Source of the DNA: an uncultured Desulfobacter sp. | GTDB lineage: Bacteria; Desulfobacterota; Desulfobacteria; Desulfobacterales; Desulfobacteraceae | Direction: 5' to 3' | Length of the DNA: 64,000 bases | NCBI RefSeq assembly: GCF_963677125.1 | Contig: NZ_OY781882.1 | Location: forward strand, 4,238,501-4,302,500 | Part shown: one piece after another, positions 1 to 8,484 of the stretch | Numbering within the stretch: the first letter of the stretch is position 1 | Layout: each line of letters starts with the position of its first letter | Notes under the pieces: generated by a model | Seen by the model: the letters and a program-made list of their open reading frames with translations, nothing else | Databases searched by the model: none | Told to the model about the DNA's origin: nothing | Position numbers and translations under genes: made by a program

Positions 1-231
1 GCAAAACGCGTTTAAGATTCTCACGGATGACGGTACCACAGAGGATATGACGACCTTTGTGATGTCAGTGAGTTGGATGTGTTTGTCGGCAAAAAGTGCC
101 CGGGCCAGGATATTGAATTCATCGGCCGTGGTTTCCCGGATGGTTCTGATACGCCAGTCCTGCTTCAGTGACTCGTTTTCGTAAACGCCGAGCACTGTAT
201 TGGTATTGCCCACATCAATTACCAGCAGCAT
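1..231 (-). CDS. coaX: Type III pantothenate kinase, N-terminal part (cut by window edge)
   Basis: The first 77 residues are present; the rest lies outside the window to the left. The product would phosphorylate pantothenate, the first committed step of coenzyme A synthesis, in the cytoplasm. The start reads MLLVIDVGNTNTVLGVY, which carries the DxGNTNT phosphate-binding signature of the CoaX family (ASKHA fold), and continues with an ISSVVPS segment also typical of the family. The ATG at 231-229 follows a GGAG at 240-237 with good spacing. It is the last gene seen in the tilS-ftsH-folP-ybbR run, 32 bases after the YbbR-like gene, so it is probably cotranscribed. Identity is secure although only the N-terminus is visible. 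Confidence 0.9.
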   Translation of the reverse strand, partial: MLLVIDVGNTNTVLGVYENESLKQDWRIRTIRETTADEFNILARALFADKHIQLTDITKVVISSVVPSSVRILNAFC

Positions 232-263
232 GTTTTCTCCTTTGGAATCCCCAATGTTGGGGT

Positions 264-1226
264 CTATTCAATTTTAACGGTAAATACCCGGGGTGAGGCA
301 TTGATCATAACCAGATCCACGGGGATGTCAATACAGGCGTGCCGGGCATATACCCCGGGTTTAAGCCCTTCAAGATCCATGAATGCATGAATTTTGTCTG
401 TCAGGGTGGTGGTATTTAATTTTTTTTGGGGTCCTTTAAGGTCAATGGAGATGGTTGACGGTTCAATGCTGACTTTTTTCCCGGGCCGGTTTTGAATCTC
501 TATTGGAATCTGTTCAATGGTCCGGGTACCGATAAGTGGCTGAACCTGCACGGACACCACAAATATTGACTGGGCAACCGTGAAAAGCTTGGGTTGCTTT
601 AGATCTAAGGGAACTTCTTTTTTAAAATTTTCATGGGCATTGGCCAGGTCCACGGGTTTGGTGGAAAGCTCTTTGATTCCGTTGATCAGGGATTTTGCAC
701 CGGTCAGGGCCACGGTGCCTGGCTCACACACCGGTGAAAAAGCCATGTAGCCCTTGGCCGTTTTTCCAATATATGGAACCTTCACCTTGAATACCCGGGT
801 TACTTTTTTTTCCAGGCGGATATTTAGATATGAGGGCGTGATATTGACGATGGAAACAGAACGCCCCAGAGGAATCCGGGTCTTGTCCACAGGCAGCAGA
901 TAACGGCCGGGTTCTATGGCATCAGTGCCGCCGGCCGGGTCAAAGGCCAGGTCCGTATAAATGTCTGCAGGATAGACCAGACTTTTTTTTGATAGTTTTT
1001 CAATGAGTTTGGGTCGGCATTTGATCCTGACTTCGATTTTGGCTGTGTGAAAATTGGTCAAAATCATATCATCGGGAACATTGGCATAATCCACAGGCAG
1101 TAGCAAATTTGTTTCCCTGGGATCCTGGGAGCAGGCGGTGAAAATAATAATCGTTATGACCGCAGCCGCCACAGCCATTGGGGCGGCTATACGGAAAAGT
1201 GAAGATATCTGCCGGCGCTTAAGCAT
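264..1226 (-). CDS. YbbR-like (CdaR-type) lipoprotein
   Basis: A 320-residue exported protein made of repeated YbbR-type beta domains. The N-terminus has basic residues, a hydrophobic stretch and a lipobox-like FTAC, so it is probably a lipoprotein or membrane-anchored. YbbR/CdaR proteins in Firmicutes regulate the diadenylate cyclase CdaA; the role here is inferred only from family. The reading frame is open further upstream inside folP, but the ATG at 1226 is preferred: it leads directly into the signal peptide and overlaps the folP stop by 8 bases, which suggests coupled translation. No ideal ribosome binding site is visible, so the start is not certain. The cdaA gene that often sits between folP and ybbR is absent here. 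Confidence 0.75.
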   Translation of the reverse strand: MLKRRQISSLFRIAAPMAVAAAVITIIIFTACSQDPRETNLLLPVDYANVPDDMILTNFHTAKIEVRIKCRPKLIEKLSKKSLVYPADIYTDLAFDPAGGTDAIEPGRYLLPVDKTRIPLGRSVSIVNITPSYLNIRLEKKVTRVFKVKVPYIGKTAKGYMAFSPVCEPGTVALTGAKSLINGIKELSTKPVDLANAHENFKKEVPLDLKQPKLFTVAQSIFVVSVQVQPLIGTRTIEQIPIEIQNRPGKKVSIEPSTISIDLKGPQKKLNTTTLTDKIHAFMDLEGLKPGVYARHACIDIPVDLVMINASPRVFTVKIE

Positions 1227-2091
1227 TCCTGACAGCGTCAATGATGTGTGAGAATGCGCATACCGCTTCAACATCATGGACCCGGAGAATGTGTGCGCCA
1301 TTCATCAAGGATGCTGCACAGGCAGCCAGGGTCCCGTATTCGGTAGGTGCATCATGGGGGCCGGCCTTTTTGCCTGTCGCATTGCCAAGCACATTCTGGA
1401 TAAAGGATTTTCTGGATGGCCCCATAAGCACTGGATATCCAAGGGCCGTGAGCTGGTGAAGTTCCTTGATCAGCACAAGGTTGTGTGCCACGGTTTTTCC
1501 AAATCCTATGCCCGGATCCAGGATAATATTTTTGGGGGCCATGCCTTTTTCAAGCACAAAGTTAACCCGTTCTTGCAGATAACTGATGATTTCACCCATG
1601 AGATCATCATAGTTCGGGTTGACCTGCATGGTTTCCGGTGTGCCTTTCATGTGCATGAGGACGGCAGGCGCGCCGGTCTGTAAGGCCACCTCCACCATGG
1701 CAGGGTCTTTTTCAAAGGCCGAAATATCGTTGATGATGGCACCGCCTGCGGCCAGGGCTTCTTTGGCCACCTTTGCTTTCACCGTGTCAATGGAAATGGG
1801 AATGTCAATCCGGCCGGCAATGGCCTCAATGACAGGAATGGTCCGGTCAAGCTCCTCTTGTTCGCTTACCGGCTCGGCAAATGGCCTGGAGGATTCTCCG
1901 CCGATGTCCAGAATATGGGCACCTGCCGCCACCATCCCCTGGGCCCTTGCCAGGGCTTTGTCCAGACTGTTGTATTTTCCGCCGTCGGAAAAGGAATCCG
2001 GTGTGGTGTTTAAAATGCCCATGATACAGGCCCTTGGACCCAGATCCAGTTTGAAGCGGCCAAATTCAAGTGTATAGGCTGTGGTGGTCAA
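1219..2091 (-). CDS. folP: Dihydropteroate synthase
   Basis: A 290-residue TIM-barrel enzyme that condenses p-aminobenzoate with dihydropterin pyrophosphate in folate synthesis. Diagnostic motifs are MGILNTTPDSFSDGG near residue 25 (pterin/pyrophosphate loop), DIGGESSRP near residue 63, and LDPGIGFGK near residue 193. Length is normal for the family. It lies 107 bases downstream of ftsH, a very common pairing, and its 3' end overlaps the YbbR-like gene. A palindromic intergenic repeat sits between ftsH and folP and could affect the folP transcript or its 5' end. Confidence 0.96.
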   Translation of the reverse strand: MTTTAYTLEFGRFKLDLGPRACIMGILNTTPDSFSDGGKYNSLDKALARAQGMVAAGAHILDIGGESSRPFAEPVSEQEELDRTIPVIEAIAGRIDIPISIDTVKAKVAKEALAAGGAIINDISAFEKDPAMVEVALQTGAPAVLMHMKGTPETMQVNPNYDDLMGEIISYLQERVNFVLEKGMAPKNIILDPGIGFGKTVAHNLVLIKELHQLTALGYPVLMGPSRKSFIQNVLGNATGKKAGPHDAPTEYGTLAACAASLMNGAHILRVHDVEAVCAFSHIIDAVRNA

Positions 2092-2117
2092 TATCTTTTT
2101 CCAACATAGTGGTGTAA

Positions 2118-2172
2118 CAAAAAGTCACCCATCTGCGGCGCTACATACGCCTATCATTTGGGCAACTTTTTA
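2118..2172. repeat. Palindromic intergenic repeat, copy 1 (short form)
   Basis: Left arm 2118-2140 and right arm 2149-2171 are imperfect reverse complements, both built on the core AAAAAGTYRCCCA. The same arms occur at 18447-18573 and 57022-57129. This copy has almost no internal sequence and lies between the ftsH stop and the folP start. It is probably a non-autonomous palindromic element; its function is unknown. Confidence 0.7.
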
Positions 2173-2198
2173 TTTAAGCATAGGTTTTAGTTTCGATG

Positions 2199-4181
2199 TT
2201 ATTTATCTTTTTTGGGGTCTTTGGGCTCTTCTGCCGTTTCCGAGTCAGGCTCTTTGGGCTGTGTCTCGTCGTCGGAATCGTTGTTATCCTCGACCTCTTC
2301 TTGTTCTTCCTGTTTTGGTTCTTCTTCCACTTTAGGCGGCTCCGGTTCAGTCCGGATGTTCCGGCGTCCAAAAAAATCAAAATCCGGTCGCAGTTCTGCG
2401 ATCAGATCATCAAGTTCAGGCCCCATAACGGTTTCCTTTTCCAGGAGAAGGTCCGTCAGGGCGTGGAGGATGTCGATGTTTTCTTCCAGAATGGTTTTGG
2501 CCGTGCTGTAGGCACGGTTGATCAGGATAGCCACCTCGGCGTCTATCTTTTGGGCTGTGGCTTCTGAATAGCTCTTGGCCTGGGTCATTTCCCTGCCGAT
2601 GAAGATGTTGTCATCATGCTCTTCATAGGATACCGGGGCTAGGGCATCACTCATGCCAAAACTTCTGATCATGCGGTTGGCAAGTTTGGTGGCCTGTTTT
2701 ATGTCATTGGACGCACCAGTGGAGATGCGTTTGAATATGATATCTTCGGCCACACGGCCGCCAAAGGCAATGGACAGTTCGTTTTCCAGCTGGTCTTTGT
2801 ATTTGAAATCCCCTTCTTCGGGCAAAAACCAGGTCACTCCGGCAGCCCTCCCCCTGGGGATAATGGTGATTTTATTCACGCTGTCCGTATTGGGCAGGAA
2901 CCGGGCCACCAGGGCATGGCCGCCCTCGTGATAGGCCGTGGTCTTTTTTTCATCTTCCTTAATAACCTTGGATTTTCTTTCAAGCCCCATGTAAACTTTG
3001 TCCTTGGCATCTTCAAAATCGCGCATGGTCAATTTTTCACGGTTCCGTTTGGCTGCCAGAAGGGCTGCCTCATTGCACAGGTTTTCCAGATCTGCGCCGG
3101 AAAAACCGGGAGTGCCTTTGGCCAGATTGACCGGATCCACATCATTGGCCAGGGGACTTTTTTTCATGTGCACCCGCAAAATGCCTTCACGACCTTTGAT
3201 GTCGGGCATATCCACCACTACTTGCCGGTCAAACCGACCAGGCCGCAGTAGCGCAGGGTCCAGAACATCGGCCCGGTTGGTGGCGGCCATGAGAATAACG
3301 CCTTCATTGGATTCAAACCCGTCCATCTCCACCAACAACTGGTTCAAGGTTTGTTCCCGTTCATCGTGGCCGCCGCCAAGGCCTGCGCCCCGCTGGCGGC
3401 CCACGGCATCAATTTCGTCGATGAATATAATACACGGTGCGTTTTTCTTACCCTGTGCAAACAGATCCCGGACCCGGGATGCACCCACACCCACAAACAT
3501 TTCAACAAAATCAGAGCCGGAAATGGTGAAAAAGGGAACACCTGCTTCGCCCGCCACGGCCCGGGAAAGCAGTGTTTTGCCGGTGCCGGGATTTCCTACA
3601 AGAAGCACGCCCTTGGGGATGCGTCCGCCCAGTCGGGTATATTTACTGGGGTTTTTCAGAAAGTCCACGACTTCGGTGAGCTCTTCTTTGGCTTCGTCAA
3701 TGCCCTCGACATTGGCAAAGGTAACTTTCTCCCCCTTGTCATCCATGAGTCTGGCTCGGCTTTTTCCAAAAGATAGGGCTTTTCCCCCGCCTCCGCCGCC
3801 GCCCTGCATCTGACGCATGAAAAAGATCCATACCCCGATGAGTACAATCATAGGCAGCCAGGAAACGACAATGGACATAAACCAGGACGATTCAGCCGGT
3901 GGTTTGGCCTTGATGGCTACCCCGTTTTTGCGCAGGATATCTATGAGTTGAGCATCTTCCGGGGCATAACTGTTGAACCGTGCACCGCTGGTGTCCGTAA
4001 TGATCAGATCCCGGCCCTGGATAACCACATTTTGAATCCGACCGTCTTCCACAAGGGATATAAACTCTGAATAGCCGAGGTCTGACTGGCCGCCCTGCTG
4101 TTGGTTAAAAATATTGTATAGCATGACCATCATCAGGACAATCACCAGCCAAAGGGAGATGTTTTTATAGAATTGATTCAA
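2199..4181 (-). CDS. ftsH: ATP-dependent zinc metalloprotease FtsH
   Basis: A 660-residue membrane-anchored AAA+ protease that degrades misfolded membrane proteins and selected regulators. Two N-terminal membrane segments (about residues 9-25 and 100-122) flank a periplasmic domain. A glycine-rich linker (MQGGGGGGG) is followed by the AAA domain with Walker A GNPGTGKT, the pore/SRH segments and PGRFDRQ. The protease zinc motif is HEGGH, a variant of the usual HEAGH that still keeps HExxH. The C-terminal tail of about 50 residues is very acidic and repetitive (Glu, Asp, Lys, Pro). It follows tilS by 62 bases, the classical tilS-ftsH order. Confidence 0.97.
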   Translation of the reverse strand: MNQFYKNISLWLVIVLMMVMLYNIFNQQQGGQSDLGYSEFISLVEDGRIQNVVIQGRDLIITDTSGARFNSYAPEDAQLIDILRKNGVAIKAKPPAESSWFMSIVVSWLPMIVLIGVWIFFMRQMQGGGGGGGKALSFGKSRARLMDDKGEKVTFANVEGIDEAKEELTEVVDFLKNPSKYTRLGGRIPKGVLLVGNPGTGKTLLSRAVAGEAGVPFFTISGSDFVEMFVGVGASRVRDLFAQGKKNAPCIIFIDEIDAVGRQRGAGLGGGHDEREQTLNQLLVEMDGFESNEGVILMAATNRADVLDPALLRPGRFDRQVVVDMPDIKGREGILRVHMKKSPLANDVDPVNLAKGTPGFSGADLENLCNEAALLAAKRNREKLTMRDFEDAKDKVYMGLERKSKVIKEDEKKTTAYHEGGHALVARFLPNTDSVNKITIIPRGRAAGVTWFLPEEGDFKYKDQLENELSIAFGGRVAEDIIFKRISTGASNDIKQATKLANRMIRSFGMSDALAPVSYEEHDDNIFIGREMTQAKSYSEATAQKIDAEVAILINRAYSTAKTILEENIDILHALTDLLLEKETVMGPELDDLIAELRPDFDFFGRRNIRTEPEPPKVEEEPKQEEQEEVEDNNDSDDETQPKEPDSETAEEPKDPKKDK

Positions 4182-4243
4182 TGTCTTTCCTCTCTTAGGT
4201 TAAGCCAAAAATGTCAATGAATATATATAAACATAAATTTATT

Positions 4244-5350
4244 TTATACAAGGGGCCGCTCCCGGGGGGCGCCCGCTTTATTATTTTGATACCTACGGGC
4301 CTTAAGATGCCTGCCAAGCGTTCGTAAATCTGTATCTTCTTTTTTTATATGCAGAATATCCTTTTGTCTATATACCCGGATTTGCCCGGGAAGGTCCAGG
4401 CTCTTTCCTGATTCTCCTTGTTTACCTGCAAAGAGAAGAATATCTTTGATATGGGTATTGGATATCCGTCTTAGATTCTGTTTTATTGACAGCAGTGCTG
4501 CACGGATGACCCGTGCGCCCAGTGCCGGGTCAAGTTTGTTGATCGCCGGTATGGACAAATCAATCTGCTCTTTTTCCCTTTTAGTTGCTGCGTTGTCCAG
4601 AGCGGTTCGGGTCATTTGGTTCAGAAAATCATCTTCCTGTCCGATGATGCCGGACAACCGCTCTATCCCAGATTTAATGTCAGGATTGAACTCTTTTTCA
4701 AGAAACGGAATCAGACGATGCCGGATTCGGTTGCGAAGATAAGATGTGTCCTCATTGGACCCATCAATTCTAAAATCCTGGTTTATCTCGTCAAGAAACA
4801 CCAGGATAGCGGCTCTGGGCATCCGGATCAGCGGCCGTATAAATATTTTTTGCCTGACCGGTGGAATGCCCCGAAGACCAAGGGGCCCGGTTCCCCGGAC
4901 AAGATTCATTAAAATCTGCTCTACGTTGTCATCCCGGTGATGGCCCAGGGCAATGCGGTGAAAGCCGTTTTCACAGGCCACCCGGTTGAAAAAATCATAT
5001 CTGGCGTTTCTGCCGGCCTCTTCAACACAAAGCCGTTGTTGTTTGGCAAGTTCTGCTACATTTTTTTTTTCAACGACCAGGTCAAGGGTGTGTTTCCGGG
5101 CAAATTCACGGACAAAGGTCTCGTCAGCCAGGGCGTGGCCGCCCCGAAGCATGTGGTTCAGATGTGCTAGGCCTATACGGATGCCCAATTCTTTTTTCAA
5201 CCTTGTCAAAACCTGTGCCAGGGCAATGGAGTCAGGTCCGCCGGAAAGGCCTATCAATACACTGTGCCCGCGGGTAACCATATCGTGTTCCCGGATGGTG
5301 TCAAGCACCTGGTCAGTAAATTGTTGGCCAAAAGATGATTGATCTGTCAT
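4244..5350 (-). CDS. tilS: tRNA(Ile)-lysidine synthetase
   Basis: A 368-residue N-type ATP pyrophosphatase that converts C34 of the CAU-anticodon tRNA-Ile to lysidine so that it reads AUA. The PP-loop SGGPDS lies near residue 35, and HHRDDNVEQILMNL and RNRIRHRLIPFLE are typical family segments. It is shorter than the E. coli enzyme (about 430 residues) and seems to lack the full C-terminal TilS domain, as in many non-enteric bacteria. A run of ten A residues in the coding strand (plus-strand T run at 5061-5070) could allow slippage. It is the first gene of the ftsH-folP run. Confidence 0.93.
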   Translation of the reverse strand: MTDQSSFGQQFTDQVLDTIREHDMVTRGHSVLIGLSGGPDSIALAQVLTRLKKELGIRIGLAHLNHMLRGGHALADETFVREFARKHTLDLVVEKKNVAELAKQQRLCVEEAGRNARYDFFNRVACENGFHRIALGHHRDDNVEQILMNLVRGTGPLGLRGIPPVRQKIFIRPLIRMPRAAILVFLDEINQDFRIDGSNEDTSYLRNRIRHRLIPFLEKEFNPDIKSGIERLSGIIGQEDDFLNQMTRTALDNAATKREKEQIDLSIPAINKLDPALGARVIRAALLSIKQNLRRISNTHIKDILLFAGKQGESGKSLDLPGQIRVYRQKDILHIKKEDTDLRTLGRHLKARRYQNNKAGAPRERPLV

Positions 5351-5464
5351 GTATTATTACTGCTGCTTGTGAAATAAAAATGATTTTTTTTATGTCATCA
5401 TTCCTTAATAGCAGAAAACAGTTATAAATTGCAATGCTCGGGGCTTTGGGGTTAACGGTTTCTT

Positions 5465-6598
5465 TTATGTACCGAAAATATATTCGGACATCTCTTCGGT
5501 GGAGAAATTTTTTGCCAGGGGGATTTTTATCTGTTTTTTTTCCTTTGCCGACAGGTATAGCGCCAGAACGGATTCAACAGACATCATGCCTGATTTTGCA
5601 TCGGCAATGGGTGATTTTTCGTTGAGAACGGCTTCTTTTAGATCGGCATATATTCCGGCATGGGGATTTGTCAGGGCGAACAGGCCGGAAAGCCCCCTTG
5701 ACCGGATCTCCCTTATAAAGTACTCAAGGTTTTTCTTTTTCCTGTTGGTCCTGATATCAAAATATGGCCTGCCCCGGCGAATCCCCATACGAACCTCTCC
5801 CTTTTCACCGAGCAGATAAAACGCGGCCTCATGGTCGCAGGAAGGTGAATTGGCTGTCCCTTCGATTTGGCACAGTGCGCCGTTGTCAAGCTGAAGTGTC
5901 CCAAGGGCCAGATCTTCTGCCTCCATGTCATGAAAGCGTTTTCCCAGTATTGCATTTGCTGCAACGGCCCGGCTGTTCATCAGCCAGCACATAAGATCAA
6001 TGGCGTGAACACACTGGTTCATCAGCACGCCGCCGTCGTTTGCCCATGTGCCGCGCCAGGCCCTGTGATCGTAATATGATTGATTATGACCCCAGCGTAC
6101 AACCACCGATCCGTGACTGAGTTTACCGAACCGTCCGGCAGCAATATCCTTTTGCAGATTGCCGACAACGGGAAAATAACGGAATATATGCCCCATGGCA
6201 ATTCGCCTGTTTTTTTGTTCACAAATTTCAAGCAGCTCTTTGGCCTGTCTTGTGCTCATACTCATGGGCTTTTCAAGAAGAATATGAGATCCATTGAGCA
6301 GTGCCGCTTTTGCGATGGTGTAGTGAAGTCCTGACGGCGCCGTTATTGCGGTGATATCCGGTATTTCTTTTTCAAGCAGCTGTTTATAATCCGTATATGT
6401 GTTTACGTCTTTTTTTATTTGATGCTTTTTTTTATCTGATAGTTTACAGGCATTAAACAATTTATCAAAAGGCCTGGGAGAAGTGTCTGCCACAGCACAG
6501 AGTAAAAGGCCGCTGTTCCTTTTTGTGATGGCCATGATATGTTTGGCGGCAATCCGACCGCATCCGATAAGTGCGACCCGAAGAGGTGTTTCAGCCAT
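5465..6598 (-). CDS. Gfo/Idh/MocA family NAD(P)-dependent oxidoreductase
   Basis: A 377-residue two-domain oxidoreductase. The Rossmann N-terminus reads LRVALIGCGRIAAKH, and EKPMSMSTRQAKEL near residue 113 is the conserved EKP segment that carries a catalytic lysine. The C-terminal alpha/beta domain contains GGVLMNQCVHAIDL, with the histidine expected near the active site. The substrate cannot be read from the sequence; relatives act on sugars, UDP-sugars or inositol. It begins 10 bases after the CoA-transferase/GNAT gene, so it is probably the third gene of the run that starts with the YcaO protein. It has no obvious sugar-pathway neighbours. Confidence 0.85.
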   Translation of the reverse strand: MAETPLRVALIGCGRIAAKHIMAITKRNSGLLLCAVADTSPRPFDKLFNACKLSDKKKHQIKKDVNTYTDYKQLLEKEIPDITAITAPSGLHYTIAKAALLNGSHILLEKPMSMSTRQAKELLEICEQKNRRIAMGHIFRYFPVVGNLQKDIAAGRFGKLSHGSVVVRWGHNQSYYDHRAWRGTWANDGGVLMNQCVHAIDLMCWLMNSRAVAANAILGKRFHDMEAEDLALGTLQLDNGALCQIEGTANSPSCDHEAAFYLLGEKGEVRMGIRRGRPYFDIRTNRKKKNLEYFIREIRSRGLSGLFALTNPHAGIYADLKEAVLNEKSPIADAKSGMMSVESVLALYLSAKEKKQIKIPLAKNFSTEEMSEYIFGT

Positions 6599-6608
6599 TT
6601 TCTCTCCT

Positions 6609-8477
6609 TCAGCGGTTGGGTGTTGTCAAATCTATGCTGATGGCGTACGCACCACCGTCAAGTTTGGCTGTCAGCGGATATTCGCCCTTTTCAAATACCT
6701 TGAGCATGGCTCGGTTGGACGAGAGGACATCTGCAGTTATTTTTACGGCGCCACGTTTTTTTGCTAGACGGGTGAGCATCCTAAGAAGAAAAGAGGCAAT
6801 GCCAAGACCCTGGTACGCCTCGTCCACAACAAAGGCGATATCCATGAACGGTTTGTCAGGATGCTTGGCGATCCGAGCCTCAGCGATGATAGTCTGGTTG
6901 CCGGGTTCGCCCACAAGGCCGACCACGGACAGCACCTCTCTGTAGTCCACATTCACATAGGCCTGCATTTTGGCATGGGGCATGGCTTTGATGGGTGCAA
7001 AATAACGGTAGTAAATGGCGTTATCGGAAAACCGGTAAAACAATCTGCGCATCTGCTCTTCATCAGATGGCTTGATCGCTCTAAACCTCACCTGCAGATT
7101 GTCTTTAAACGTCTGGGCTGTTTCGATCTCCTTGGGATAAAAACGGGCGGAGTCGGCAATGAACATCTGGTCAGGATAGAGCAGGTTCTCTTTTTTACCG
7201 CCCTCCACAAGACCGGGACGGTCTTCGGGGTGGGCAATTTCGATCAGGGCCTGGGCCCGTTCCCGCAGGCTTCTGCCCCTGATATGGGCCACTCCGTATT
7301 CCGTGACCACAAGGTCAATGCATTCCGGAAAACTTAGTTGCTCCTGTGTATCATCAAGAAACAGGCGAATATTGGGGATGCCGTTTTTGCTTTGGCTGGG
7401 AAGGGCAACAATATTGTACCCGCCCCTGGAGAGCTCCGCACCATTAAGAATATCGGCAATCTGGCCGGGATCTGCAGAAATATTGGCAGCTTTGGTGTAA
7501 ATGGCCACCCGGCCGGACAGGGCCACCCGCCTTACCGGCAGTACCATTACAAATTTTTTATTACGCCCGATCTGCAACGGATTTAATATTTTGTCAATCC
7601 CCTGGAACTCCACCATAGGATTATTGTCGAGCCATGCCATCAACTTCTGGGAGCCCAGGGCATAGGTGGTCGAAGACCGCCCCAGGAACATTCCCTTTTC
7701 CCGGTTGGTGACCGCCCCGCTTTCGGCTAGCTCCATGACCGCATCCGTGAAAAACGGGGTATGAATACCCAGATTTTTTTTCTTTGCCAGGTGTCGGGCC
7801 AGGGCTTCGTAAATGGGACCGTAGCTGAAGGCCACGCATGATCCATCTTCGATCACCGAGGCCGCATTTTCGGCGATTTTGTCAAACACCTTGTTTGCAG
7901 GGTATCTTGGAACATAAAAGGGCGGGACCTGCGCCTTGACCCGCATGTCAAATTCGTCAATATGGACAAAGGTGTCTCCAAGGGTAAAGGGAATGTCTTC
8001 ATTAATTTCAGCCACCACAAAACCGGCCTGCTTCATCACCTGTCTTGCCACATCAACACCAAGACCAAAGCTGCAATAACCGTTCTCATTGGGTGGGGCG
8101 ACCTGGAGAAAGGCCACATCAATGGGTATCAATCCTTCCCTCATGAGTAACGGGACTTTGGAAAACCGCGCCGGAATCAGGTCCACCCGGCCTGCGGTGA
8201 TGGCCTGGGCGGACACCCATCCGGAAAAAAAGGTTTTTAAACGGTACCGGTGAGACTCCAAGGCGTTATAGGAGACAGCATCTCCGAAACTGACCAACTG
8301 GATCAGAGTCAGATCCTCCAGATTGGTTCCTTTGGCGCTCATGAGCGCATTTACAAGGGTTCTGGGCTCGGCAGTTCCTGTACCGATAAAAATATGCATG
8401 CCCGGTGCAATTTTGGACAGCACTTTATCTGTGGACACACAACGTGTTTTCCAGACAGCTCTTTTTTTCCTGAACAT
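6609..8477 (-). CDS. Acetyl-CoA hydrolase/CoA-transferase fused to a GNAT acetyltransferase domain
   Basis: A 622-residue fusion. Residues 1 to about 440 form an acetyl-CoA hydrolase/4-hydroxybutyrate-type CoA-transferase (family I), with FIGTGTAEPRTLV near the start, a central VEFQGIDKI segment, and VVTEYGVAHIRGRSLRERA, the typical C-terminal signature. Residues from about 470 to 622 form a GNAT domain (VRFRAIKPSDEEQM, then AYQGLGIASFLLRMLTRLAK, the acetyl-CoA pyrophosphate loop). The first part moves CoA between carboxylic acids; the second may acetylate a protein or small molecule. The gene lies 7 bases after the YcaO-TPR gene and 10 before the oxidoreductase, suggesting one transcript. 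The target of the GNAT domain is unknown. Confidence 0.87.
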   Translation of the reverse strand: MFRKKRAVWKTRCVSTDKVLSKIAPGMHIFIGTGTAEPRTLVNALMSAKGTNLEDLTLIQLVSFGDAVSYNALESHRYRLKTFFSGWVSAQAITAGRVDLIPARFSKVPLLMREGLIPIDVAFLQVAPPNENGYCSFGLGVDVARQVMKQAGFVVAEINEDIPFTLGDTFVHIDEFDMRVKAQVPPFYVPRYPANKVFDKIAENAASVIEDGSCVAFSYGPIYEALARHLAKKKNLGIHTPFFTDAVMELAESGAVTNREKGMFLGRSSTTYALGSQKLMAWLDNNPMVEFQGIDKILNPLQIGRNKKFVMVLPVRRVALSGRVAIYTKAANISADPGQIADILNGAELSRGGYNIVALPSQSKNGIPNIRLFLDDTQEQLSFPECIDLVVTEYGVAHIRGRSLRERAQALIEIAHPEDRPGLVEGGKKENLLYPDQMFIADSARFYPKEIETAQTFKDNLQVRFRAIKPSDEEQMRRLFYRFSDNAIYYRYFAPIKAMPHAKMQAYVNVDYREVLSVVGLVGEPGNQTIIAEARIAKHPDKPFMDIAFVVDEAYQGLGIASFLLRMLTRLAKKRGAVKITADVLSSNRAMLKVFEKGEYPLTAKLDGGAYAISIDLTTPNR

Positions 8478-8484
8478 GACGACG

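Noticed and set aside
2998..3813. Long plus-strand frame opposite ftsH (271 codons)
   Set aside because: Antisense to the conserved AAA domain; its Ser/Arg/Pro-rich translation is typical of a shadow frame.
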